The notes under the pieces were generated by a model. It saw nothing but the letters and a program-made list of their open reading frames with translations. It made no database searches and had not been told where the DNA came from. Positions 46,490 to 58,260 of a stretch of DNA of 64,000 bases are shown here, piece after piece. The stretch comes from Rhytidiadelphus loreus (taxonomy: Eukaryota; Streptophyta; Bryopsida; Hypnales; Hylocomiaceae). A program made the translations under genes and the position numbers. Positions within the stretch are counted from its first letter, which is position 1; every line of letters starts with the position of its first letter. The stretch spans positions 45,079,001-45,143,000 of the forward strand of contig OX344765.1 in NCBI GenBank assembly GCA_947034895.1, given 5' to 3'.

Positions 46490-46810
46490 ATGTATGGACT
46501 TTGTTTCATAGCATTTGGTGTGAAAGTTATGGAATTTCAGAAAAATTATGAATTCAGAAATTGAATAAAATCATCTTTTATTTTGAAAAAAATTATGAAT
46601 TTCACATTGCATGTTCAAACACCATGAAACAACACCCTTAGCCTCTTTCATGCAAAAAAGCTTTCTATTTGTGCTAGTTTCATGGTGTTCAGACATACAA
46701 TGTGGAAATTATGGATTTTTTTTAATTAAAAATTTGAATTAAATTATCTTCTATTTTGAAAAAATCATAACTTTCACATCACATATACAAAGCCCACAAA
46801 AGAAAGCATG
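46490..46810. repeat. Large imperfect hairpin, about 150-bp arms
   Basis: The arms at about 46497-46629 and 46675-46800 are inverted. The tightest pairing is at 46604-46629 against 46675-46700 (attgcatgttcaaacaccat against its near-complement). Outer parts also pair ('tgtgaaagttatg' against 'cataactttcaca'). The loop is about 45 bases. No target duplication was found; it may be a miniature element or a fold-back end. Confidence 0.6.
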
Positions 46811-46880
46811 TGCCCTCTTTTGTGCATAAAGCTTCCTTGAATAATAAGAATGCAACCTCTGATTCACAATAAAGCCATTA

Positions 46881-47027
46881 GATGGGATTTGGGGGGGCTG
46901 GAGGGCCGTTTTAGGCTGTTTCTAGTTCCGTTCCCCTAGGCCCCATCGAACGCGGATGCTAGATTTTTTTTTTTCAAAAAAATATAAAAATAAATTTTAA
47001 GTTCTTAAAATGAAAAACAAAGTTATA

Positions 47028-47059
<32 letters not shown>

Positions 47060-47171
47060 CGTGGCAATCACTCGGCCAGGTCAGCAGAGCTCGTGAATGG
47101 CCAATTTCGGCCAGTTTCGAGGGATTCCCCACTGGGGAACTCACGGTCCTTCCCAATAGGGAAATCACATC
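46881..47171. mobile_element. 291-bp MITE-like element, TA flanks
   Basis: The left end GATGGGATTTGGGG and the right end GGGAAATCACATC are inverted versions of each other within the wider frame CATTAGAT...ATCTAATG. TA lies just outside both ends (46879-46880 and 47172-47173). A run of about 25 T residues lies inside at about 47028-47052. It resembles 44275-44619 in its flanks and size but not in most of its interior. The ends match imperfectly, so the call is moderate. Confidence 0.55.
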
Positions 47172-48036
47172 TAATGCCTTGTACTCCTTTGTGTTTTATA
47201 AAAAATATATTTTTGAATTAAGAAACTCTAATTAAATTTTTCTTTTTACTATGGCGATGACACAGAGCACGTTAGTTTACATGTATAACTATTTTATATG
47301 TATAAAAAGTTTTTTTCCACTAATAAGTTCAATTAGATTATAAAAAAAAAGAGGTTAAAAATGTTATTAAATTTCCAAATTTTATTTTAATGAATTCTTT
47401 GTTATTCATATTGTGACATGTCCAAAATTTGTTGGAACAATCTAATTTCATAATTATTTTGTTTTGGCTATTTTTGAAGTTATGAGAGCCACTGCAATTC
47501 TAGACTTTTTATATTTATTTCATGTCTTGTTGGTTTGAAAATTCACTGATATTATATTCTCTTTTTCAATCATTGCTAATTTAATCATATTGTTACACAC
47601 TAGTCACAGAATTTGAGGTCTGAGCTAGGGCCCTTTCAAAATCAAATACCTCTCAAGACTACCATTTCTCTTGCGAAGAATAAAAAGATTCAAAAACTGT
47701 ATCATCTACATATTTATACACAAAATTTGTAGTAAATTAGTATAAGAATCAAAATTTCACACAGCACAAATCCAAATGGAATGAATCAAATGAATCAAAT
47801 ATTTTTCTGCAGACAAAAATGCAATTTTAGAGGGAAAAAACTTACAAATTTTGATTCAAATATTTTGAGGATATTTTTATCAAATGAATCATTTCTTGGG
47901 TGATTGTGGTATAACTTTCACAGTTGTACACCAAACAACATAAAAATTACATTACCGAAAAGCTTTTATTATTTTTTCTATCTAGTGAAATAATTTAGTT
48001 AGTTCACAATGAGAATTTGAGCCCACTCGAACCCAA

Positions 48037-49352
48037 GGTTGCTATTCTGTGAGCATATGAGCATGAGCTTGTGAGCCTGTGAGCATATAATTTTTTAGAG
48101 ATTTCATTTCAAAATTTTGGTCAAATTTTATTAGTTTTGGTACCTATTATTACGGACCTATTTCCGTGGACCTATTACCATGTTCCCTTGAACAACTTTG
48201 ATTTGCTACTTATTGGACTTTGTTAGATTTTAAGAAGAAAAAATTGATAATTAAATAGGATTCGCTTGAAATCAGTTAAAGATGTTCCATTAAGATTTTG
48301 ATTTTATAACCACTCCCCTCTTGTTGCTGGATACCTCTTGGTGACGAGAGGAACCCTTAGAGGCTAAAAAAAATGAAAATGAAAACATCTCGGCGCCGAG
48401 AGGTAACCCAACAACAAGAAGGGAGTGGTTATAATCTCAATGGAACAACCTCAGTCGATTTCAAACGAATCGTAATTAATAACCATTTTTTTTCTTTAAA
48501 ACCTAGCGAAGTTCAATAAGTAGTACATCAACTTGAAGATAAGTACTTGATCCTCCTCTCGGCGCCGAGAGGTATCAAGCAACAAGAGGGGAGTGATTAA
48601 CCAAATGACTATTTGATCAAAGATGGAAGAGTTGGATCTCTAAAAGGTCCTACAAGATAACAATGGTCAACTAATCAACAATTTGGTGTAACTAAGCCCA
48701 CTCTTTACAAAAATAATCCTTATCAACCAAATATTTTCTTTAAAAATCTTAACAAGTCCAATTATCAACACATCAAGATAGCAATATAGGTACCCTTTGT
48801 CAACTTCAAGAGGACCCACGCTACTACAAGATAGTGATCAACAAAAATGAAATTTGGTGAAGCCAAGCTTTTTCCAAATATATTGAATTTCAATTAACAA
48901 TCTTTCTTTTCTAAAATCTAAACAAGTTCATTGACTTGTAAATCCACAAAGAAGTGTTGGTACCTTTTCATTGACCATGAGAAGATCTATGATGCTACAA
49001 GACAATGATCAACCAAAATAAAATTTATTATGACAAAGATCATTAGATATAAAAATAATTCCTATTAACAATTTAAAAAAAATTTAAACAAGTCCAACGA
49101 TGGCGCATTAAGAGAATATTATTGATACCCTCCTATCAGCCCCGTAAAGACCTACATTGCTATAGAACAATGATCAATCAATATTCTATACAAATTTATT
49201 TTCATTTCCATCCATCTTTCATATCAATTAAGTTCATCATTTTTATAATGTATACTTCTAATATTTTAGACAACATTAGAAATTATAATTTTCATCTAAA
49301 TTCTACATAACCACGGTAATAGGTCCATGGTAATAGGTGCAAAATTTTACTA
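48037..49352 (-). mobile_element. Fold-back DNA transposon, copy 2 (inverted)
   Basis: The reverse complement of this stretch matches much of 38521-39973 block by block. It includes the 'attgatcattgtcctatag' segment, the 'ccaactcttccatctttg' segment and the terminal GGTTGCTATTCTGTGAG. Inner arms pair around 48361-48388, where copy 1 has its (TA)n tract. The palindrome CCTCTCGGCGCCGAGAGG is intact at 48555-48572. The far terminus (near 49352) has been lost and is replaced by a direct-orientation end fragment. No coding frame was found. Confidence 0.65.
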
Positions 49353-49377
49353 GAAATAAAATGGGTACCTTTGCAGC

Positions 49378-49511
49378 GGTGCTATTCTTGTGAACATGTG
49401 AGCAGGGATTATGTGAGCGTTGAGTTTAAAAATTTGTAGAAGCATTAAAAAACCTAATAATATTTCTAAAAATAGATTCCATTTAGAAAATTTAGTCAAA
49501 TTTTTGCAATC
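49378..49511 (+). mobile_element. Solo end fragment of the fold-back family, with empty nested site
   Basis: It starts GGTGCTATTCTTGTGAAC, then GGGATTATGTGAGCG, then 'aaaaatttgtagaagca' and 'atattccatttagaaa'-like blocks, matching the left end of copy 1. At 49410-49411 it keeps a single TA where copy 1 carries the 544-bp nested element. It therefore represents the pre-insertion state. Confidence 0.75.
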
Positions 49512-49565
49512 TTGACTTTCTATAGTGTTGACGGCTCTTGAAAATGAGCCTCAATTACACTAGAG

Positions 49566-49712
49566 CTTGGAGAAAAAATCACACTAGAAATTCATTTAAA
49601 AAATTGTAGAATAGAGTTTCAAAAGCCATAAGTTGATCTTGGAGAAAAAATCACACTAGAAATTCATTTAAAAAAATTGTAGGATAGATTTTCAAAAGCC
49701 ATAAGTTGATTG
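49566..49712 (+). repeat. Tandem duplication, about 74-bp unit
   Basis: Two adjacent units both read 'ttggagaaaaaatcacacta', 'gaaattcatttaaaaaa', 'ttgtag.atag' and 'ttcaaaagccataagttgat'. Few differences separate them, so the duplication is recent compared with the others in this window. Confidence 0.85.
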
Positions 49713-50832
49713 GAATTACACTTGTTAGACCCTTCAACCTTGTATTTTTTTAGTGACCAATTTTTAGATTTGACATGCAAAAAGAGAGCTTAAAGATTTT
49801 CATAGTTTTAACATCCTTATCATCAAACATTATAATCTTTCAATCCTTAAATGACATTGTTGTGTTTTTTTTTCCTATGAATCTCAAACATATCTAGTTT
49901 GAATTTATAAGGTTACAATTTTTTAAAATTTGATTTAACTTTTCAAAATGTTGACTTTTTGTTCAATTTAGAGCAAATTCCAAGAGGCTCAAAACAAGCC
50001 TTGGGCATTTAGGGGTTTAAAGACAAACTGAAATACATGGATGAGCTACAGAATTCATTTTCCCCTTACCAAGCATTCATTCCAAGTTGCGTGGGGCTCT
50101 ACCAACAACAAGAAGCAAAATTGGCTGATCAGTACAGTCAGTGAATTAGTAGACAATACTTAACTTAGCACACATCGTTAATTCGTTATGGTAGTTACGT
50201 TACCTTTCAGTGGATCCCCTCGTAAACAGTGAGTAACGCTCAGTCAGCAAGTCGTGGACTGTGACGCAGAAACATATCAGAACAAAGAGACAAAGGAAGT
50301 GACCTATATTTGGGAGTTTCGTACCGTACTGTCACCGTGACAAGCACCTAATTTTACTGGTCACCAATTCCTTCCCAGTTACCAAGTCATGTTAACTGCC
50401 ATCAGCAATTAGCCACCACTGGTTCTGAATTCTTAAGGAAGTTATGGGAGAGCAATAGAAACGGATCAGAGATCGATATTACATAATCTGTGTGCCTGGT
50501 ACGTTTCCAGCACCTCATGAAAATACACAATGTACACGAGACATAAGTTCACGGATGCAACACCTCAATCACGTAACTAGTGACACTACTGACTCTGAAG
50601 GGAATCCAAACCATACCTTTAAATCAACGTTTGAAGGAAAGACTCAGTGACCTCCAGAGGATTCACAAGCCTGCTTCATGACATCCACAAGCTCGTTATA
50701 CTGCTCTGATGGCAACGCTCGAAACTAAACCTAAAAGAAATGGAAGCCTCCATAAACTCCCTGACTCTTAGATAACCCCAACTAATTACAAAACTTGAAG
50801 TAAACATGCCTGTCTGTGCAAACCAAGGAGAG
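49713..50832. other. Gene-free spacer and 3' flank of the At1g01500-like gene
   Basis: AT-rich up to about 50030, then balanced composition that probably includes the 3' untranslated region of the gene ending at 50833. I saw no other feature. Confidence 0.45.
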
Positions 50833-52344
50833 CTACAGAAATCCTCTTCTGAAGGTTCTTGTTGTTGCTTGATAGGTCCGAACCATTAAACCGACACCAA
50901 TACCTACACCCAGGCACATGCCCAAGCCAATACCCACACCTACTCTGACACCTGCGTTGAACCATGTTAACTGTCCGTTATCTTGATCCCCATAAGCGCT
51001 CCCTTCCAACGCATAGCCGAAGCTTGTGATGGCTTTATCGGCATGGTCCGCGAATAGATCCGGTTGTGTTGCCTGCAACGCGACCAAACTTGTCAAATAT
51101 ATGCACAGAACGAAGAAATTGAAAAATATCTGAAAATTTACATAAACTATACTACCTCAATTATCCTACAACCCACAATCTGGTATCAAGAACGTTCACT
51201 AATAAAGACCTGTTCGACGTTATGAGGATTTCTGAAAACTATGCACGAAATTGATGAAGCTGTTCAAGTCTGGATCATCACGTGATTATTGTCCCCGGTC
51301 ACCAAAATAATACATCTCAAATGGATGTATGCAAAATAGATCCATCTATCTATCTATCAATAAATGTCCAACAACCAGCTAACTCCTGGACAGTTACGTC
51401 CCATTCATCATATTCAACTAAATTCATGAAGTAGGAAGCTTCTGGTTACCATATTGCATATTGCCGGACTCATCCCAATAGGGCACTTTCTAACAATGCT
51501 TTTGCAGCACGATTGCATGTTCTCGTGAATTACGGAACATCCAAATCCAGAAGTACTTCTAGGATCCAATGGTGCCTGAAATCAGAGTCATATGTGAGAG
51601 TCATACCAATCTCGGCTGATCTTCAGCCATGAAGCTAGTTTGATTGCCGCCCATCTCCTCTGCCTCGGGAATTGCATCCAAAGTGGCTTGCCTGTTGGGC
51701 CTCCGTCGAGCCATGATGTGCACAGTCTTCGACAAGATCACAGGAGTCCCTGCTAAATGCCCCACCACGTTCATCTCCATCACGGGATGCCCCAGGGAAA
51801 TGTTCGGGTAATCAGGCCTCCCTTTAAGAAACACGCACCCCGACTGCCCCACCGCACATGCACATTCCATTTTCCACCCGAGCTTGGTGCTTTTCTCTGG
51901 AGTACTAACCGCTTCCACTCCTTTATAGACATTCGCATCCTCGGCAGGTTGAGACTGCTCAAGATCACCGGTCAGCAGAACCTCTTCTTTGTGTAGGACC
52001 TCGAAGTCGAGCGAGCCGCTGGTGCGCAGATTGTCAGTGCTCAAGTACGTCGCTTCAGACGACTTCGTATCCACCCGGTCCCGACGCAACGTCAGGCTCA
52101 CTTCTTCCGACGGACTTATTCGGCCTCCATTCACTTCCAACGCCGTGCCAATGCTTCTGGCAGGAAACCGAATGGCCAACGAGTCAGGGGCATCGTCCAG
52201 CGGGCACCCCGAAACCCTAATATAGATCACACGCACGTCAAAACACGCCTGACCGTGCCCCGACGATGCCGCCACAGCGAATCCAAACAACGCCGCGCGT
52301 CCATTCGACAACTCTCCCATGTCGCTGTCCTCGTAATCATCCAT
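50833..52344 (-). CDS. At1g01500-like glycine-zipper membrane protein, 325 aa
   Basis: Two coding exons, 52344-51607 and 51072-50833, join in phase to 325 codons plus stop. The first begins MDDYEDSDMGELSNGR and contains IYIRVSGCPLDDAPDSLAIR, TALEVNGGRISPSEEVSLTL, RRDRVDTKSSEATYLSTD and TLDAIPEAEE. The second contains LTWFNAGVRVGVGIGLGMCL and ends FRRGFL. The run of alternating Gly with aliphatic residues is a likely membrane-embedded glycine zipper. The family occurs across land plants and is often labelled 'erythronate-4-phosphate dehydrogenase-like', but I see no dinucleotide-binding motif or catalytic triad, so the label is doubtful. An acceptor-like TTTTTTACAG directly before the start suggests a 5'-leader intron. 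Function is unknown. Confidence 0.85.
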
Positions 52345-55182
52345 GTCTGTAAAAAATTCGCAAAATCAATCCGCTCCACAACTCCTCCACCCGTCGCCCG
52401 CGGCACTACAAACTCTCACTCCAAACTTCCCCCCGCGCATCTCACGTAACAATCCCGACACTCCCAAAACAGAAACCCCTTCCAAGAGTTCAACAAACCC
52501 TCCGCAAACCCAAACCACCCCTGTCAAACTCGAAAACGCAAACCAACCTCCGAATCTATAGAAAAATTCTCACACCCGGAACCTTCTAAACACCAATTCC
52601 TCGAAATCCGCAAACAATCCCACCCGATGTACCGTGCGTAACAATTCTTCCCCTCACCCACAAATGCCTCCCCAAACGCCTCCCCAAACGTCAAAACATG
52701 ACCCAAACTCGCATTTCGAAGCTACAATTGAAGAAACATTCCGAGATTAGGCGGCCATAGCGGCGAAGCCAGAGAAATCGATCCCGCAGCACTCCGATCC
52801 ATCGCCATTCCAAAAATTGGCAAGAGCCCAGCCAAAGAATCGCACCGAACAAGAGGAACAAGAAGGAGGCCAAGTAGAGTATGGATGGGATGCCTACCGA
52901 CCTCCATGCCACCTCAGCAGACCCCTATTCACACCGGGGTAAAGTAAGTAAGTAAGTGAGTTTCCTGGGTGGGGATATTTTGATGGATAAAAGGCTATAT
53001 TTCCCCCCCACCGCCCCCCGGCCCACTTTATCTTATCCTGGTCTTCTCATTCTCCAGTCCTTTCCTTTTATTAGTGGTCACTGATGTGGCCTGTCACAGC
53101 ATGACATTCAGTCCAGTTGGTGGCACATCCAAAAAAAATTGGAAAAAAAAAGTTGAGCCAATTCTAATGGGTCTTGTGTTGGTGGCTAATTGGGTCTTGT
53201 CTTCTGTTTGTACGGAAGGTTTCTTGTTGGGTACATTATAATTTATCTTTATCATGCATGCAAGAGAGGGCCATGTTTGATTGTGGCCCTAGATGACCCG
53301 TTTTTTTTTTATATCATGTGTTTCTAGCACTGTAGAAAACGATTTTCACTGGAAAGATGATGATGAAGCTGATCAGGGTTATGGACATGGATGAAACATG
53401 AAAAATCAGTGATGATGATTCATTTATTCATTCAAAAATGTGTACATTCATCCCAGAAAAGGTACAACATTCCATGCGTTTGTCGCAATTTATCACTTTC
53501 ATTCATGGAGGAAGGAGAAATATATCACCAAATCTCCCCTTTTTCTATCTTGGAAAGCCTGAGGATCACTGTTGACCTGGGGAGTTTTGAGCAATTTTTT
53601 TGCTAAAAAGTGATGAAATTTTTTTCAGAAGGGAATAGTAAGTGAGATATTCTTCCTTTTCCAGTGGATGAAATTGCACTTTGCTACCAAACCTTGAGGC
53701 GGTATTGTCCATTTCCGTGGATGTAAATAGCTTGATCATCGATCACTTTCTGCACTGCCTCAACTAAATGAAAACAAACCCCAAAACAAAAACAAACCGT
53801 TGTTGACTGTTGTCTGCTGCAATGGATCCATGTGCAGCAGACATGACCAGAAAATGCAGCTGTTGGACAAGTTTGTAGAACTCTCCCTTTGACAAATCAA
53901 GACATCAATTCCAAGTGATGATCTATCTAAGCTTAGTCTTTTCTCTGGTGGGTACTTTCGGCGTGCATGGTCTGACCAAAGTGGATTCTGGCAAGTTCTG
54001 ATCTTATCCACACCTCAATTTCAACTCTGTTAAGGTAGTGTGCTCATAAACTGCCCCTCTTCTTCAGATCGTCCTGTAGGTAGCTGTAGAATGGATGCAA
54101 GGTGATCCTTGAATGGACCTCTTTGCTCTGTTAATGAATTCAAGAAGAATTGGTTTTTTTTTATTGTAAGAGCCAATCACTGGCTGTGATTTCTGCACAT
54201 TTCTTTATAAGTCACAAGGGGACAGATTTTGGGACACCTATGGTCACAAATAGGTGCCTATGACCTGGATCTTTGAAAATTTATAAGTAATTTAAAAATG
54301 CTTGGAAAAATATGAAACTATTTGTGTTGGGTTTCGCATCTATTTTTCTTTCTCTGAAAAATGATCTAAAAATCATTTTGTCCCTGGAAACCTGTGAAAA
54401 AGGCGAATCAGCCCTTAAAGTGACAGTTTACGAGCACACTACTTTACCACTAACAGGGAAACAGCCTCCTCACCAACGATCCCAAAATCGCCTTTACAGA
54501 ATTCGCTGGAAGGCTATATGCGTGACAGTAGGGGGGGCTATTTCTGCGAAAACCTATTTCCGTGGTAAAAAGAGTCTCATAACTTTGATTGGAAAATGTA
54601 GAATTTTAGATAAATTTTTTTTCCTTAGTAAATGAAGATTTGCGACAAGGCTGGGACTTAAGTAAGAGACATATGGCTATTTTTGGTTTAGGGTGCAACT
54701 TTCATTGCTAAGTGTTAGTGATCTTGCGTGAAGGAATTGCAAATTTTGCCATTGAAAGTGTGTTTAGAAGTATATTTAGTTTTGATGAAATGACATGCTC
54801 ATTTTTCAGCATTTTCATGTGCAACACACTTTCATGCACAATATCAATCACATTGAGATGTAAAAAACATTCACTAACTAGGGGATTGAACCCTACTTGC
54901 AAAAGCAAGACTGCCCTGTGTAGTGTTAGTGTTCTGCACAAGACAAACAAATAACATAACACATTAGAAGTTAGCACATAAAACATCACAACATCACAAG
55001 TTCACAACGTTGTTGAAGGCTCCCCCAAATCGCACGCTCCATCATCTTCAACTTGCAGAAGACAGTAGTCTCCCGCTCATGTGTTCAATGTCAAGGAAAA
55101 ACACTAAAATTTGAATTTCGAAGCTAGCATAATCTCATGAAAACTAAGATACATGGAATGAGGAGGATACTAGAACTGCAGC
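52345..55182. promoter_or_regulatory. Leader/promoter of the At1g01500-like gene, then gene-free DNA
   Basis: The part from 52345 to about 52930 is C-rich on the plus strand and probably holds the spliced 5' leader of the gene at 50833-52344. A short (GTAA)n run follows near 52946. From about 53040 to 55182 I see no gene. Frames of 83-107 aa are present but show no family signal. Confidence 0.45.
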
Positions 55183-58129
55183 TCAAACATTTCCATGACA
55201 ACCAATTTTAACCGCGTTCCTCCAAGAATCAATGGCCTCTTTGTAGGGAAAGTTTTCCAAAGTATAGTAACATTGCCCAAACATCCACACTACAAGTGGC
55301 AGGTGCTTTCCAAGGCGATTCTGTTGGCATGATTTTAGGAACTTGAGCGTTGAGAAACACCTCTCGTCCTCCACAGATCCCAATACCAAGCAGCAGCCTA
55401 TCTCGGCCACCTTAAAATACTCCGATATCAAGCTCTCTAAGTGCCCTAACTGTGACAAGTTGTGCCAAAGTTTTATAACTGGATTCACATGGTATGGTGG
55501 TTCACACGCAACATCAGCATTTGCTTTCATCGTCACTTTAAATAGGGCTTGCTGGTTGTCTAATTTAGCTGCAGACAACATCTCCGAGGCTGTGTAAGGC
55601 CTTCCACCCTCTGTCAAAGGGCTCCCTCCATTGACAAGCTTGGCATCACAGTAAAAGTTTTTCAACACTTTCAAGTGCTACGGGAAACTTTCGTCATCGC
55701 CTTCCTGCTTCCAATACTATGGGTATATTATCCCAAAAGCATCCAGTAACTCCTGCTGAGGAAATCACTTGTCAAGTTCATCAAAAAGCGATTGGGCAAC
55801 CTCTGTGACAAAGCAAGCCAACCAACCAACCAACATGTTCAGAATAAGGGGAAGGCTTCACCGAAAGCAGCAACAACGCCTAACTCGGCAAAGAAAAGAC
55901 AAACACAGAAGAAGCATGTACAACAAAAAACAAAAGGAATTGCAAATCTAGTAAGGAGAAACTCACCCACAAACTGCCGCTCAACAGAGTCCTGGATACG
56001 ATAAAACTCCTCTTCAATTACAAATATTCTACTCCCCATCTGCTTGTCAATGCATTGTGCCCAAACTGTCGTGACTCCCAGATTAAACACTAGGTGCCTC
56101 ACTCCACTGTTACCGTCCAAGTCTCGCCACTCCAAAGGAATGTCAACACTTTTGAGAGCGATGATTTCACTGTATCGACAAAACTCCACAGTTTTGAAAG
56201 CACTAGACGGTTCGATGAACATTCTCAGAAGCTCATTTTGGCAAACTTTAATGACTTGCATGAAGTCACATGCAAATATATCTCTTGCCTGCGTCAACTT
56301 AATCAAGCAGTGAACAGTGTTCAGCATTGGTACAAAACAGGCTAGCGAAAGCAGGACTTCAACGTCCACTAGTGTTTCGAAATTGCGGGATGCTAAAGAA
56401 TTCCCTTTCTGACCAGTAGGGACGGGCATGTCCACCCCCATTTTCATGATCAACACTTTGTATTCACTCATTATCCTCTGTGCTGGACTCCTTATGAAGA
56501 TCCAGCGTGTTTCAACGTTTCTCAACATTTTCTTGGCCTTAGTTTCCATGAGATCAGCTAGCTTCTGAAGTTCAGAATGCCTTTTGTGACTGCGACAAAA
56601 GTAGAAATATACCAAGTGGAACAGTCCTTCTAATCAGGAAACCAGCGGGTAGTTCGACAAAGTCTCTACCACAAGGTTTATCGATGCCTGACACAACTTG
56701 CACCAATCACAAAAGGGGCCCACTTTTGCCGAATTTGGATAGAGACCCCGTTTTTTACTCCCTGGAACGTACTTACTCTGTCTGCTCCGAAGCAAACCAG
56801 TTTCGACAAAATCTCCTCCGCACTCAACCCTCCCTCACCCATCAAAGCAAACATACACTACAAGAAAATGGGGGTATAAATGACTTGTCCACAATGACTG
56901 CACCAACAACAATGACAACAAAGCAGTCATTTTGCAGTCACTTTGAAGTCATTGTTGTCGGTGTAGTAATTGTGGACAAGTCATTTATACCCCGATTTTC
57001 TTGTAGTGATAATTGCATTTGTCAAGTTATCTGCACAGCCACCATCAAATATGCAAGAGAGATGCAACAAGTGCGGGACCCTCTCCCATGAATCCATTGC
57101 GTACACATGAACCCCTAGCCACAATGTGTTATCTACATCCGAGACTTCATCTGCACTAATAGATATGATGCGAGCAGACCGAACCACAACCATCAAAGAC
57201 GACAAAACAGATGTATGAAGATGCTCACTCATCTCCCAGCCGCTAGTCTCAGACCAATGTTTTCGTGGTAAATTTTTCACCTTAAGGTGCTTGAGCAAAT
57301 ATTGTTCACGTTCATAATCACACATTGGTCAACCATGACTAAGAACTTGGAAGAGAGTAGAAAATTGTACTCCCTTTCTTTTTAGTTCGCCCTCCAACCT
57401 TGAGACGAGTTGATCCGCCACTGTTCCAACGCGATTCCGGACAGACCACCACTTGCAGAACTCCAGGTATTTGCAATCCAATTTGATGAATGTGTCGCCT
57501 TTCTTGAGTTCAAGGAAAGGCACCCCATCTTCCTTGCACACTCTCTTTCCTTCATGTTTTTCCAAATTATCCCCCTTCGCCACAATGACCTTCCTCCTTC
57601 CGGATATGGTGTTGCAACATCGGCAAATCACACCAACCAAGTCGTTGTTGGAATCAAACTCTCCCTCTGCCCACGTGAACTTGCAAGCCCAAATAGTTTG
57701 CCATCGCCTTGTGATTGTACTGGGCGCAGTTTTCTTCTTTTTCGGCACTGGCGCAGAAGAAACCCCCGTGTCTGTAGTCGCTCTCTTCCTCCCCCTTCGC
57801 GTGGAGACAAATTTGGGCTCTGGCGACATTACAATGGTCTCCGAGGGGCATTGAAATTGCGGCGGCACAGATACGGACTCAGGTAGCTGAGTCTTTGAGA
57901 TCACAACGACCTCCTGCTCAGCGCTATAGTCGATTTCAATGGGAGCAGAAGCCACGGCACTAGCACCACCTGCCAACGTCGGAGGTGCCAAATTTCCAAC
58001 ACCATGACTGTTGCGACTAGACCAGAAGGTCTTCACCCTGAAGTTGTCGGGTAATTTCAACCGGGGAGCCATCGCCTTGATTCCTGCACCCCAAGTCCCC
58101 AAGAATTGCAAACAAAACTCCAATGCCAA
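55183..58129 (-). pseudogene. hAT-type transposase, broken
   Basis: Minus-strand pieces in order form one hAT-superfamily transposase with a C-terminal dimerisation domain. 58129-57329: start, CRCCNTISGRRKVIVAKGDN zinc-finger-like part. 57325-56981: SISADEVSDVDNTLWLGVHV. About 56860-56690: KLVCFGADRVSTFQGVKNGV and KWAPFVIGASCVRHR. 56615-55839: KRHSELQKLADLMETKAKK and ARDIFACDFMQVIKVCQNEL. 55674-55183: DERCFSTLKFLKSCQQNRLG. Damage: a TGA at 57331-57329 where relatives have Arg; a frameshift near 56690-56680; a second TGA inside the LVS-LEG segment near 56635; and the insertion at 56866-57008. Further breaks lie between 55839 and 55674. It cannot make a functional protein. Confidence 0.85.
56866..57008. 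mobile_element. 143-bp CACTA MITE inside the hAT pseudogene
   Basis: It starts CACTACAAGAAAATGGGGGT and ends with the complement, ACCCCGATTTTCTTGTAGTG. Almost the whole element pairs with itself, including TATAAATGACTTGTCCACAA against TTGTGGACAAGTCATTTATA. ATA flanks both sides (56863-56865 and 57009-57011), the three-base target duplication typical of CACTA elements. The ends fit En/Spm termini. The short interior repeats AATGACT/AGTCATT, like subterminal binding sites. Confidence 0.93.
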
Positions 58130-58162
58130 GATTAAGCAAGCGTATTCAGAAACGAATCAAAC

Positions 58163-58260
58163 AAGCAAGAGCAAGTACGAGTGCAACAAATGCAAGTGAC
58201 CACAACATCGAAAGCAAGAGCAAGTATGAGTGCAGCAAATGCAAGTGACCACAACATCGA
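58163..58260 (+). repeat. Tandem repeat, two 49-bp units
   Basis: Units start at 58163 and 58212 and read 'aagcaagagcaagta.gagtg' and then 'caaatgcaagtgaccacaac', with two differences between them. They lie just upstream of the hAT pseudogene start, possibly within its terminal region. Confidence 0.9.

Noticed and set aside
57410..57886. 158-codon plus-strand frame
   Set aside because: Antisense shadow of the hAT transposase N-terminal part.
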